Shown: positions 9,957 to 20,473 of the stretch, piece by piece
Layout of the letters: every line of letters begins with the position of its first letter
How positions within the stretch are numbered: the first letter of the stretch is position 1
Assembly (NCBI GenBank): GCA_033977485.1
Contig: CM066991.1
Coordinates: 126,313,999-126,377,998 of the forward strand
Length of the DNA: 64,000 bases
Reading direction: 5' to 3'
Origin: Hydrangea macrophylla
Lineage: Eukaryota > Streptophyta > Magnoliopsida > Cornales > Hydrangeaceae
Made by a program: the position numbers and the translations under genes
The notes under the pieces: model-generated
What the model was told of the DNA's origin: nothing
Seen by the model: the letters and a program-made list of their open reading frames with translations, nothing else
Database searches by the model: none

Positions 9957-11790
9957 TGACGACAACGATGGTAATGGTGGTGCTGATAGTAATGGTGGTG
10001 ACGATGGCGGGTGGTGGCGATGGCGGGTGGTGTTGATGCGATAGTGATGGAGGTGTCGTGGTGGTGGAGGTGCTCCAATTATAGATGGAGGTGACGATGG
10101 TGGTGGTGGTGCTTCGATGGTGGTAGTGGTGGTGCTTCGATGGTGGTGGTGATGACGGTGGTAATGGAGGTGAGGTTGGGGTGATGTCGATGGCGATGAC
10201 AACTGCGATGACAACGGCAGTGACAACGATGATACAAATGGTGATGGTGGCGCGGTGCGGTAGTGGTGGTGGTGGTGGTAGTAGTGGTGGTGGTGGTGGT
10301 GGTGGTGGTGTGGTGCTGGTGGTGTTGGTGCTCTGATGGTGGTGGTGGTGGTGCAAAATTCTGTTGTAGAAAACAGATAATATTATCTGTTTACAAAAAT
10401 AGATAATATTGTGGTGCTGCTGGTAGTGGTTGTGGTGGTACTGTGATCGCAATGGTTATGAACTGTGCTGTTATAGGGGTATGGTGGTGGTGGTGCGGTG
10501 GTGGTGGTGGTGGTGGTTGTAAAAAATTATCTGTTTTCGAAAATAGATAATATTGTCAAAACAGATAATATTATCTGTTTTGTAGTGCTGCTGGTAGTGG
10601 TTATGGTGGTGCTGTGATGGCTGTGATTATGAACTGTGCTGTTAAGGGGGATGAGGTGGTGGTGGCGGTGGTGGTGCACTGGTGGTGGTGGTAGTGCAGT
10701 GGTGTAGATTGTGAAAAATTCTCAGTTTTTGCAAACAGATAATATTATCTGTTTGCAAACAGATAATATTATCTGTTTGCAAAAACTGATAATATTGTGG
10801 TGCTCTAGTGGTGGTCATGGTGGTGCTGTGATGGCTGTGATTATGAACTGTGCTGTTAAGGGGGAGGAGATGGTGGTGGCGGTGGTGGTGCACTGGTGGT
10901 GGTGCAGTGGTGTAGATTGTGAAAAATTCTCAGTTTTTGCAAACAGATAATATTATCTGTTTGCAAACAGATAATATTATCTGTTTGCAAAAACTGATAA
11001 TATTGTCGTGCTCTAGTGGTGGTCATGGTGGTGTTGTGATGGCTGTGGTTATGAACTGTGTTGTTAAGGGGGAGGAGGTGGTGGTGGTGGTGGTGGTGGT
11101 GGTGGTGGTGGTGGTGGTGGTGCAGTGGTGTATGTTGTGAAAATTTCTAAGTTTTTGAAAACAGATAATATTATCTGTTTGCAAAAACTGATAATATTGT
11201 GGTGCTCTAGTGGTGGTCATGGTGGTGCTGTAATGGATGTGGTTATGAACTGTGCTGTTAAGGGGGATGTGGTGGTGGTGGTAGTGCAGTGGTTGTGGTG
11301 GTGGTGCAGTGATGGAGACAAACAGATAATGTTATCTGTTTGACAAACAAATATTATCTGTTTGTTAAACATGTAATATTATCTCTCCGTGTTTGTATAT
11401 ATATATATACATATCATCTTCTTCAGTGACGATTGTGGTGGTGGCGGTACAATGGTAGTGGCGATGGTGGCAGTAGTGGTGCGATGGTGATGGTGATGGT
11501 GGTAGTGGCAACGATTTTATCTGTGTATATGTATATATATATATATCTATATATATATCATCTTATTCAGTGGCAATGGTGGTGGTCGTGGTGAGATGGT
11601 GGTGGCGATGGGGGTGGTCTCGCTACGAAAGTGGTGGTGGTTGCGGTGTGATGGTGGTGGTGATGACAATCTCACAACGATGGTGCTGGTGATGGTGGTG
11701 CTGGTGATGGTGATGGTGGTCTCACTGCAATGGTGGCGACGGTGGTAGTTGCAGTCACCGGCGTCGGACGATTTCGTCGATGTCGGGGGC
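9957..11790. repeat. GGT/GAT-rich minisatellite, partly a ~200-bp tandem unit
   Basis: Almost continuous (GGT)n, GATGGT and GTGGCG tracts. From about 10440 to 11300 a larger unit recurs: the marker TGAACTGTGCTGTTA (one copy has TGTTGTTA) lies at about 10459, 10631, 10844, 11053 and 11246, giving steps of roughly 170-215 bp. Each unit has TGGTGGTCATGGTGGTG-like, marker, GGT-tract and AGATAATATTATCT parts. It reads as His/Thr/Pro or Val/Gly-rich frames on both strands, which are artefacts of the repeat. The strand asymmetry (G-rich plus strand) is strong throughout. Confidence 0.88.
10372..11340. repeat. Interspersed 20-bp perfect palindromes AACAGATAATATTATCTGTT
   Basis: Perfect copies at 10372, 10559, 10734, 10758, 10942, 10966 and 11159, plus a one-base variant at 11321. 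Two are head-to-head pairs 24 bp apart (10734/10758 and 10942/10966). Half-palindromes (CTGATAATATTGT) follow several. They are AT-rich islands inside GGT repeats and would extrude as hairpins. Confidence 0.92.
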
Positions 11791-11946
11791 AACGTCGTCA
11801 TTCAACTAAATAAAAAAAAGAAAAATGGGTTTTTGATTGCAAATTTAAAACGCGCGTGGGCTTTAGATCAAACAAGAGTTTGACTGGGTTTTGCACAGTA
11901 ACGACTGATTCTAAGGGGTTTATCACCAAATTTCCCCTTTATTAAT

Positions 11947-12660
11947 TGTTTACTTTCCTCAACGTACACTTTAATTTTCCTAATAGTATTAAACTGGCTA
12001 GTTCTCTATATTTAGTATTAATTTCCAACCTTCTGAGAGTGATATGCGTAATTTACCCCTTTTTTTTTCACACTTACTTGGATTATGGCAGGACAGACAC
12101 ACATCCCACCTCAACTCAACCCCCAAAGTTCCACAATGACCCACAACAAAGCCCAACAAGGGCCATCATTCCGACTGACAAACAACAAAGGGCAAGCAAA
12201 TGAATCTCATTCGAACCCTCAATCTCCCCACTTGAGAGAGAGAGGTCAGACCAATTTACCTCTTGAAATACAAACTATGATTCGCTACCCAAAATTCACG
12301 GCAACAAAACAACAATCCATCGGTTTGGGTACTTTTGGATTGGTATGAAATTTGAATACCACACTCTTCTTGGGATTAACTAGTCCCTCATATGGGGAGA
12401 CTATTTAATTAAAATGGGCTATTAGTCCCCACTGGTTGAGCGAATCTAAACAATTGACTATGTACTATTAGTCCAAGTTGACCTAATCCTGCCCTCAGTC
12501 TACAAAATAAACATTTGGATTTAGCTAAACAAGACAGTGAGAAGAAACTACTGGGTCAAATGTTTAAAGTTGGATGGATTATAGCGGGCAACACATTACC
12601 TACATATTATTTCAATATTTGGTTGGAGTTGACTATAATTGGACCGACCTTTATATTTAT
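11947..12660. other. Intergenic DNA, no gene recognised
   Basis: AT-rich sequence with short non-conserved frames only. A small open frame at 12085-12348 is Pro/Gln/Ser-rich and has no recognised domain. I see no transposon ends. Confidence 0.5.
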
Positions 12661-12959
12661 TACTTATCTATATCTATCTATCTATCTATCTATATCTATC
12701 TATGAATCTATCTGTATCTACATCTATATAAATCTATCTATATCTATCAGTCCGGATCTTAAGCGGGTGTCAAAAGACGGACTTTGGAACGGACCACTTT
12801 TAGCGACGAAAATGTCGCTTTTAAAAAATTATTTTTTTAGCGATGAAAAATTTCGTCGCTAAAAGCGACATTTTCGTCGCTAAAAGTGGTCCGCCCCAAA
12901 GTCCGCCTCTTAACACCCGCCCCTGATCCTCGTCGCTATATCTATATCTATCTGTCTAT
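12661..12959. repeat. TATC/TATCTA microsatellite interrupted by a MITE
   Basis: (CTAT)n tract at about 12665-12750, resuming at about 12938-12958 after an inserted foldback element. The two sides share the same repeat word, so they were probably one tract before the insertion. Confidence 0.75.
12753..12930. mobile_element. Foldback MITE with GCGACGAAAATGTCGCT core
   Basis: The two halves are inverted copies of each other over nearly the full length: AAGCGGGTGTCAAAAGACGG on the left against GGGCGGGTGTTAAGAGGCGG on the right (inverted), then GGACTTTGG, GGACCACTTTTAGCGACG and GACATTTTCGTCGCT blocks. It has no coding capacity. Sub-terminal AGCGACGAAA words are typical of non-autonomous elements in many plants. 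The exact ends blur into the microsatellite. Confidence 0.75.
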
Positions 12960-13599
12960 AGAAAATATCTAAAAGCAGGGGTTTGTAGCTTTGTTGCATA
13001 TGAGGACGACACGTGGACCACTTTTTTCCCAAACCAACAATAAAAACAGGAGTCTAGCAAGGCAAAATAAGAGTTTGGAAATTTATGGACTTTCCTATCG
13101 AACAATGTTACGTTACATCTTCTTCTCCTTTTGCCTTCTGCCTCTTTCACACGAAAAATGGTAAGGCAGAGGAAACGAAGGGGTTATACACTTTTAAGCT
13201 TTGTGTCTCTCTCAATCCCTCTTCTTCTTCTTCTTCGTCTTCTTTTTTTATCTCTATGTTTGTATAGTCACCTGCTTCGATAAATCGTGAGAGCAACTCT
13301 TTTGATTTTCCTTGAATAAGGTTGAGATTGGAGCACTGGTTTGCTTTAAATTACAGGAGCCTGTATTTTATGCGAGCTCAATTTTTTTTAAAGCGATTCC
13401 GAATGGGTAGGAACGGTATGGCTTCTCTTGACGGCAAATCAGAATTTATAGGAGGAATCCATGGCTTCCGAACATAAGAAGCGTCTTATCTCGCTGAATT
13501 TAACGAGCCTAAGTTAACACATAAGTTTTGCCTAGATCACAATTTCATACACAATATCTAAAACATTCAAAATTTCATATATGTCATAAGTCAAGAATT
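12960..13599. other. Intergenic DNA, possible 5'-leader-like TC-rich tract
   Basis: It contains a CACGTG-adjacent block (ACACGTGGACCAC, 13008-13020) and a CTTCTT-rich tract (13218-13250) such as plant 5' leaders often have. I found no downstream exon to go with it. No gene is called. Confidence 0.35.
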
Positions 13600-14358
13600 C
13601 ATATCTCGAGCTATGGTCCTATAATTTCAGAGGAGTGCTAGTAGCCCGCTTAAACGTCGAATCTCCGATCTCAAGCGATTACTACAAGTATTAACATGTT
13701 TTTCCCAAATTTACAAAATTAGGATTTTCTACAAAGTTTGTCAAACGTGGCCTAAGATGTATCAAAACGTAGCTATTAACTCGAGGAGTCCAAATATGAA
13801 ATTTGGAAGAAAACAAACGAACAGGAGCCTATCGATTTGCGTCGGAGAGCTCTAAGCTTCCGAATCCCCAAATTTCTCTTCAAGCTCTCAAGTTGATTTT
13901 GTGAGATATTTTGACAAATATCTCACAAATTCTATATATAGGCACAACTCTCAGGAGTTACGTTTACCTCCCCACAAGTTTTCAAAACTTCTAATTATCC
14001 CCCGAATAGTCGCACACGTCCAAATTATTACTTCATGAGTGAAACCTATAAATTATAAAAGTTTTCGCTTAAGTTCCGTTTGTCGTTGTAATTACGTCCG
14101 AAAACTAATTTCATGGAATCCCTAGATAACTTACCTTTTATGCAACGCATTCTATTGGTTATCGTTAAAACCATCAAAAAGTCATATAAATGTCATTTAC
14201 TCATGTTGATGCCACACAATTCTCCAATTACCGTGTCCTCGATTGACAACTCAATGTTGATTCACGTCAACTCCATTTACAATTATCAAATGACATTGAT
14301 TATTTTCAAAATCCACTTATGTATTTAAAACAATAATTTTTCCAGAACAGGTGTGACA
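13600..14358 (-). repeat. Degenerate LTR fragment related to the 2360-4395 LTR
   Basis: Positions 13740-14070 align by eye with 3640-3990 of the left-edge LTR. Shared blocks are TATCAAAACG, GAGCTCTAAGC, CTATATATAGGC, GTTACGTTTACCTCCCCAC and AAATTATAAAAGTTTTCG. The fragment ends in GGTGTGACA (about 14350-14358), an LTR-like end. Its other end is lost. It directly precedes the 14364-31834 element, which therefore inserted beside or into it. Confidence 0.7.
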
Positions 14359-14954
14359 ATCATTATCACGCCCCGACGTAGCATAAAATAGGAAAGCATT
14401 TAAATTCTTTTATGGACTCGTAAGTCGTGACAAGTGAGTATGACCAATTATCCCTACAACAAATAACTTAACAGCATTTCTAAAGGAAAGGATACTAATA
14501 AACATAAGCTCCAAAATAAAACTTACTAAATTATTACATCAGTCACGGTTTTAGGCACAAATGCCTTATCAAATTCTAATAAACTTTATTACAACTCTGA
14601 AAGGAAAGACATAAGTAAAGGTAAAACAGTTCTCTTGGAAAGCTTCCTGCCTCTAACTAGCATAGTCAACGTACTCTGGTTGATCCTGACTAGGAAAATC
14701 TGGACATGGAGTCTAGGATGCATCAACGACGTCAGCTTATGAAAGCTGGTGAGTAAAATAAACATATACTCGCAATGTATCTATAAGCATATATAACATC
14801 AGTACGCTTAAACTTTAAAAGAAATAATTCAAGGTTCCAACTTCAACATAAGTCACGGGGGAATATAGTAAGCAATAAATACGCAATCGTACAAGAACCA
14901 TGAAATATCTCATCTTACCAATTCTTTTCTTTAAACAACTTGATTCAACCAACC

Positions 14955-15395
14955 CATTCCTCAGATACCAGGAGTAATATCCGCTTAGTCATCTGGGTCG
15001 CGCAACACATCGTCGCCTTAGATACTAGGATTAATATCCGCTCAGTATCCAAGTCATACACTACACAGTCGCCTCCAATACGAGGAAGAATATCCGCTCG
15101 ATATTGAAGTCACATACTACATTATCGCCTCAGATACTAGGAATAATATCTGCTCGATATCTAGGTCAATTATCACAACAAACCATCGCTCCAAATATCA
15201 GGAATAATATCAGCTCAATATCCGAAACGTACACCTTAGATACCAGGAATAATATCCGATCGATATCTAAATCATACGTCACACTGTCGCCTTAGATACT
15301 AGGAATAATATCCGCTCGGTATCTAGGCCGATCGCAACACCGTCACCTCCAATACCAGGAATAATATCCGATCAATATTGGGGTCGCATACCAGG
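14955..15395 (-). repeat. Tandem array within the LTR, ~40-60-bp unit
   Basis: About eight units, each with GATACYAGGAATAATATCCG followed by CTCGATATC or a variant. The inverse word GATATCGATCGGATATTATT occurs as an array in the + strand solo LTR at 60825-61235. The units contain GATATC and CGATCG palindromes and a near-palindrome GGATATTATTCC. Confidence 0.85.
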
Positions 15396-15639
15396 CAGCT
15401 ACTCTTTACTCTTTTCACACTTTCTCATTCACCATGTATGTCAATGTCATGAATCATAACATCATTCATTAATCTCAAAGCCGAATAATCGTTCAACGTA
15501 AATCTCATTCTTAATCGTTCTTGTTAATCCAATCCTTAAGCGTAAGCCTTTAAAACAGTACATCTGTCATGCAGTTCCTTAAAAACTTCCAAAACCTTTT
15601 CCAAATAGTCCCTAATACAAAACTAAACAAACTGCCAAA

Positions 15640-15790
15640 AATGTCACCTCGCGCGAGCGGGCCGTGCGAGCGATCCGGCTATTTCTGCAAAATCTGTTAA
15701 AAATTCCTTACTGTCCAAATCTGCTCAGGTCGCGCGAGCAGGCCGCGCGTGTGAGCCTCGCGTAGCAGGTCGCGCGCGCGAGTTGTCACA
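15640..15790. repeat. CTCGCGCGAG palindrome region of the LTR
   Basis: A GC-rich island in an AT-rich LTR, with one perfect decamer palindrome CTCGCGCGAG (15648-15657) and several degenerate forms (GTCGCGCGAGC, CTCGCGTAGC, GTCGCGCGCGCGAG). Equivalent islands occur at 30555-30615 in the right LTR and at 60450-60535 in the solo LTR. Confidence 0.8.
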
Positions 15791-16824
15791 TAATGTCATC
15801 TTCTTTGTTTTTCCCATGTTTCTGATTTTGAAAACTGAAATATACCCATTTTCATATTCTGTTTCATCCAAGACATGTAATATATGGTTTCTTTCATTTT
15901 TCTGCGTAGATTAAGAATACGCAATCAATTTAAACAAATACAGATTATATCTCTCAATTTTCACGATTAAAGTTAGAGTGACAAAACTTTAAATCAACGG
16001 TACATCGCGATACGGATGAGTTATAACGTAGGATTCGAACCGTAGCTTATTGGGACCAAGATCTTCCATTTTTAATTCACGGAATTGATTTTGGTTAACT
16101 TTTACAAAACTCCATTTTCAAGCTCTCATGGTGTATCCATATATACACATATATACACACATATATAAACTGGAATATACATATATAGACATAAAGAGTG
16201 AGTTTACAATACTCACTAAGGTGATTATTCAGATAATTTGAGACCAAGAATTTTCGCCATGAAATCCGTCGTCAATGAAGTTTTCTCCGTCTTCTCTCTT
16301 GATTTTGAGATATATATAACTATGTATGTGTGTATGTGTAAATCATATATTTAATATGTGTGAGTGTTATGTTCTAGAGGGAGTAAGAAAGAACTTGAGA
16401 GTTTGAGAGTTACAGGGAGTTTTAGTGAATTGAGAGACTGTGTTACACATATATGTATACAGAGAATTAGGTACCCTCCAAGTAATTGGGAGGTGATCCC
16501 ATATGGTGAGCTCACGTGCTCCCACACACACGTCGCGATATAATCGCAGTTTTAAAATAAAAACTGGTATTAGCCGGTTGCGATAAAAATACAGAAAATT
16601 ATATTAACGTAGGAATTAAATTCCCAGTTGTATAAAAAGTATAGTTATAGTTTTAAATCCAAATAAAGTAATTTTCTTTATTTATAGAAATTACGATTTG
16701 ACCCAAATAAGATATTATAAGCAGAAATTAAAATGAAACATTCATTTATTAAAAGAAATTTAAAAAAATAGGGTGTTACACTCTACCCACCTTAACAGAG
16801 ATTTTGCCCCGAAATCTGAGCTAA

Positions 16825-17793
16825 CTAGACCTGAAACAACTCAGGGTATCTATTCCTCATGTCCGACTCTAACTCCCACGACGCTTCTCTCTCGTCATGA
16901 TGCCTCCACTGAACCTTAACCACAGAACGTCTCTTCTTCTCAGCCTCTTGATACTCTGGTCAAGAATCCTCACGGGTCTATCCTTGTAGATAATATTCTG
17001 ACTTGTCTCGATATTATTAAAATTAACCACATGTGAAGGATCCCGTATGTATTTCCTTAACATACTGACATGGAATACGTTATGAACACCAGACATCTTT
17101 GGAGGCAACGCGATTCGATAATCCACTTTTCCCACACGCTCCAATATCTTAAACAACCCGATGAAACGAGGTGCCAATTTTCCTCTTTTCTGACCAAAGC
17201 GTACTATTCCCCGAACAGGTGAAACCTTAAGGAGTACGTGATCTCCGATGCTGAACTCCAAATCCTTTCGACACCGATCCGCATAACTCTTGTGTCTACT
17301 CTGTGCAATTTTCATCCTTTCCTTGACCATTGAAATCTTTTCATTGGTTTTTCTCACCAAATATGGTCCCAATAATTCTATATCTCTCACTTCTGCCCAA
17401 CATAACGGAGATCGACATGGTCTTCCATACAAGGCTTCGAACGGTACCATCCCAATGCTCGAGTGATAGCTGTTGTTATATGTAAATTCAACCAACGGAA
17501 AGTGTGTCTCCCAAGATTCTTCAAAATTGATTGCACAAGACCTCGAGATATCTTCCATAATCTGATTTACACGCTTGGTCTGCCCATCGGTCTGAGGATG
17601 GAAAGCAGTACTCATCTTGAGCGAAGTTCTCATAGCCTTTTGCAGACTTTCCCAAAATCCCAAGGTAAATCGTGCATCACAGTCCGATACAATAGACACA
17701 GGTGCACCATGCAGTCGTACCACTTGTTACATGTACATTTGACTCATCCTTTCTACTGGGTAAGTCATACTATACGTGATGAAATGTGCGGAC
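16825..17793 (-). pseudogene. pol C-terminus: integrase end and chromodomain
   Basis: Minus-strand frame from the insertion point at 17793 to the stop at 16825-16827. It shows the integrase catalytic Asp context SIVSDCDARFT, then AFHPQTDGQT and VEFTYNNSYHSSIGMVPFEALYG, the GPY/F region (GPYLVRK..., LAPRFIG, VHNVFHVSMLRKY) and a chromodomain-like tail (VKVQWRHHDEREASWE, then RYPELFQV and stop). The tail is reached by a frameshift at about 16940-16960, and there is a stop at about 17725. The integrase inserts element DNA; the chromodomain directs it to chromatin. The copy is dead and is split by the copia-type solo LTR at 17794. Confidence 0.9.
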
Positions 17794-19109
17794 TGTTAGG
17801 GATATATACTAAAAGCCATGCTTTATGTAGTTAATTTATTATTCATTTAATAAATTGAGTTATTCCATTTTTATGAGAATATGTATGGGCAATGCTTGTA
17901 TTATATCGTTAATTTAATATTATGCATGTGTGTCTCTCATTCTACATAGTAGGTGGTTTGGTGTGTAGAGTTCGGCTTACACACGGAAGATCACACCATC
18001 GGATCTTGTAGAATGTAAGATTTTGGTTTACAGTCTTAGATAGAATTGGACACACTATCGGTAGGACTGCAGCATGGTGTTGTAGTAGATTTGTCTTGAC
18101 TACAAGAAACGATACAGTTTCAACTCACTATGCTGGTACACTTTGTGTATTATACAAGACCGATTTGGGATAATTATCTTTATACTGATTTATAAGATAA
18201 TTAATACCTCATGGCTATTATGAGTGCTTGTGCTCTAAATCCTAAGTTAATTTATAGACACGTACATTCGATATTTACACTTTGATCCCTAAAAGGGTGA
18301 GATCCTTAAATGGGTCAATATTTCATTGGATTGGGTGACAATATTAATTGTGTGGTGGATTTAAATTATTGATGGAATCCATGTCTCAATTTTGGGATTG
18401 ATGATATCTCCTTGAGAAAGCTTATAAGTTTTTATTATGTCAAACCCCGCAGGTGGATTTTGTATCCGACATATCAGATAAGTTAAGCAGAGGGTCTCAA
18501 GGAATTTTAAGAGATTGATTAAGTATGATTGTCAGTAATTGTATTTAATTAATGGATATCTGTAATCTTAACGTGGGGAAATAATAAGCATTTAATAACA
18601 TGGAGCTCGAAATATATTTTTGAGATAGAGTAGGAGTGCAATTTTAATTCTGTAGTGGTATGAATTATAATTTATGAAAATAGGAATCTGATTCAGTTTG
18701 AATTAGGGTTTCCTAATTCCATAAGGAAGCCGATTCCTTATTGACTTCTTATGGTCCCTATCGTAGCCTATATATATGCTGCTTAGGCTCTCCTCCCAGT
18801 TTGTGTTTTTCCATCTAGAGTATTATAACTCAAAATCGAAAAGAGATCATAATAGAGAGAGCAGAAAACTAAAAGGATTTTGAAGAGCCCACAATCAGTT
18901 CGATATTCTAGCAGCAGAGGAATACGGTAGAAGATTGTGAGCTGTTATCGAGCCCGTGTCCTCGATTCGTCTACTACAGCAATCCGTTTTTGCAGTTCAA
19001 GGTAACCCTAGTTCCGCCCTTGTAGGGTTATTATAGATTTCACGAAAATTTTTGCAGTACCAACTTATATACATTGTCAACGGATTTTGGGAATGCAATC
19101 TTCCTAACA
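17794..19109 (+). mobile_element. Solo LTR, copia type, inserted in integrase
   Basis: The ends are short inverted repeats, TGTTAGGGA and TTCCTAACA, as in many Ty1/copia LTRs. Flanking 5-mers are CGGAC (17789-17793) and CGAAC (19110-19114), a 4/5 target duplication. Removing the unit rejoins the integrase reading across SAHF. A TATATATATG TATA box at about 18769-18778 and a following TC-rich leader give the + orientation. No PBS or internal coding region exists, so it is a solo LTR left by LTR-LTR recombination, about 1.3 kb. Confidence 0.85.
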
Positions 19110-19740
19110 CGAACTTCGTTAGACGATCCACAATCACCCAAATTGCGTCGTGGTTCTGTTGTGATCGGGGCAGTCCAACTACGAAATCCATAGCTATATG
19201 TTCCCACTTCCATCCTGGAATAGGTAAGGGTTGCAACTATCTCGAGGGTCTCTGATGTTCGTCCCTCACTTGTTGACTAGGCAAACATTTAGACACGAAC
19301 TCGGCTACTTCTCGCTTCATCCCTTCCCACCAGAAGTTTCTCTTCAAATCTTTATACATATTTGTTCCTCCTGGGTGTACTGTCAGTCTCGATTTATGTG
19401 CTTCTTCAAGACTATCTTTTCTCAAGTTTCCTGAATCTGGCTCACACAATCTGTCTCGACATTTGTATCCTCCATCAGCCCCAACCTTCCATTCCATAGG
19501 GTCCTTTTATGACATCTTGACGAACCATACTTGAAATTTCTCATCTTCCTTTTGGGCCTCGATAATTCGACTCACGAGTGTTGGTTGAACCACAAGGCAT
19601 CCAATGTGTTGCCCGTTACTTCTCCCAGAAATCTGCATATCAAATTTCGCGATTATCTCTAAAGCCTTCCATTCCCTTACCATTAACGAAGCAATCATTC
19701 CTCGAGGTTTCTGACTCAGGGCATCAGCGACTACATTAAC
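19110..19740 (-). pseudogene. pol: integrase zinc finger and core start
   Basis: Minus strand. The segment 19497-19237 carries the H2C2 zinc-finger region (SRLTVHPGGTNMYKDLKRNF, then VSKCLPSQQVRDEHQRP). The second Cys of the usual CxxC appears as Ser (CLPS), so zinc binding is probably lost. The core continues with [20 protein letters not shown] and [13 protein letters not shown] to the insertion point. An in-frame stop separates these two halves at 19237-19239. The 19740-19507 part is the linker after RNase H, with a stop at 19507-19509. Confidence 0.88.
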
Positions 19741-20172
19741 CTAACCAGGGGCATACTCCAATGTAAAGTCATAGTCCTTAATCAGTTCCATCCACCGACG
19801 TTGCATCATGTTCAGCTCTTTCTGAGTAAACAAATACTTAAGGCTCTTGTGGTCCGAGAACAAATCAAACTTCTCTCCATAGAGGTAGTGTCTCCAGATC
19901 TTAAGTGTAAGCACGACTGCTGCCAATTCCAAATCATGAGTTGGGTAATTCAGTTCATTTGGCTTCAACTGTCGTGAACCATATGCAATAATCTTTCCGT
20001 CTTGCATAAGGACGCATCCCAGTCCTTGATAAGAGGCGTCACTGAAAATAGTGAACTTCTCACCATCCTTTGGTATCGCGAGCACTAGCGCTGTTGTTAG
20101 TCTTTCTTTCAACTCCAGAAAGGCGCGTTCATGCTTATGAGTCCATTCAAACTTCAAATCTTTCTTAGTCAA
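19741..20172 (-). pseudogene. pol: RNase H domain
   Basis: Minus-strand open stretch of about 143 codons with the Ty3/gypsy RNase H motifs [17 protein letters not shown] (catalytic Asp), [18 protein letters not shown] (catalytic Glu) and [18 protein letters not shown] (catalytic Asp), followed by [12 protein letters not shown]. All three acidic residues are visible, so this domain is better kept than its neighbours. It ends at a TAG at 19741-19743. It degrades the RNA strand of the hybrid during reverse transcription. Confidence 0.9.
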
Positions 20173-20473
20173 ACCAATTAACGGGGCAGCTATCCTTGAG
20201 AATCCTTTTACAAATTTCCGATAGTAACCAGCTAGCCCCAGAAAACTTCTAACTTCTGTAGCATAGGTCAGCCGAGTCCAACTTGCAACTGCATCGATTT
20301 TTGAGGAGTCAACCGCGATTCCTTATTGAGAGATCACGTGCCCGAGGAACTTAACTTCCTAAAGCCAGAATTCACATTTGTTGAATTTAGCATACATGTG
20401 GTGATCCTTGAGAATCTGCATCGCAATCCATAGATGCTGCTCATGCTCTTCTTCTGACTTGAAATAGATCAAA
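20173..20473 (-). pseudogene. pol: RT thumb/connection region
   Basis: Minus strand between the solo LTR insertion and RNase H. The reading shows EEEHEQHLWIAMQILKDH, FNKCEFWL, VKFLGHVISQ and [18 protein letters not shown], the usual gypsy RT C-terminal motifs, with stops at about 20323 and 20358. It continues the RT of 22966-23416 after removal of the solo LTR. Confidence 0.85.

Larger units (their letters stand above)
9800..11938. mobile_element. Probable non-autonomous TIR element filled with GGT-rich minisatellite
   Basis: The unit is bounded by an 8-bp direct repeat CTTTATTA at 9792-9799 and 11939-11946. The ends are imperfect inverted repeats: left GGGGCCACTCAGCCATAGCA, right (inverted) GGGAAATTTGGTGATAAACC, which stay similar for about 35 bp including an AAATCA/GAATCA match. 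There is no transposase frame. The interior is simple-sequence DNA. An 8-bp duplication would fit hAT-like transposition. The TIR identity is modest, so this could be chance in AT-rich flanks. It starts 217 bp upstream of the F-box ATG. Confidence 0.42.
14364..16780 (-). repeat. 3' LTR (left) of the chromovirus
   Basis: Plus-strand ends are TATCACGCCCCGACG (canonical TGTCAC with a transition) and GGGTGTTACA. It is followed inward by the polypurine tract. It matches the right LTR from its first bases with scattered differences. It contains a tandem array (14960-15395) and the CTCGCGCGAG palindrome region (15640-15790). Being free of insertions, it serves as the reference for dissecting the right LTR. 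Confidence 0.92.

Noticed and set aside
9870..11801. Several 60-170-residue open frames rich in His/Thr/Pro or Val on both strands
   Set aside because: They are translations of GGT/GAT simple repeats, overlap each other on both strands, and lack a domain or conserved start.
13085..13267. Small Ser-rich plus-strand gene after a CACGTG-like box
   Set aside because: The frame is largely a TTC repeat, with no downstream exon or conserved domain.
14955..15395. CRISPR-like array of short repeats with spacers (also 25905-26335 and 60825-61235)
   Set aside because: Repeats and spacers both drift, the arrays lie inside plant LTRs, and there are no cas genes. They are LTR-internal tandem repeats.
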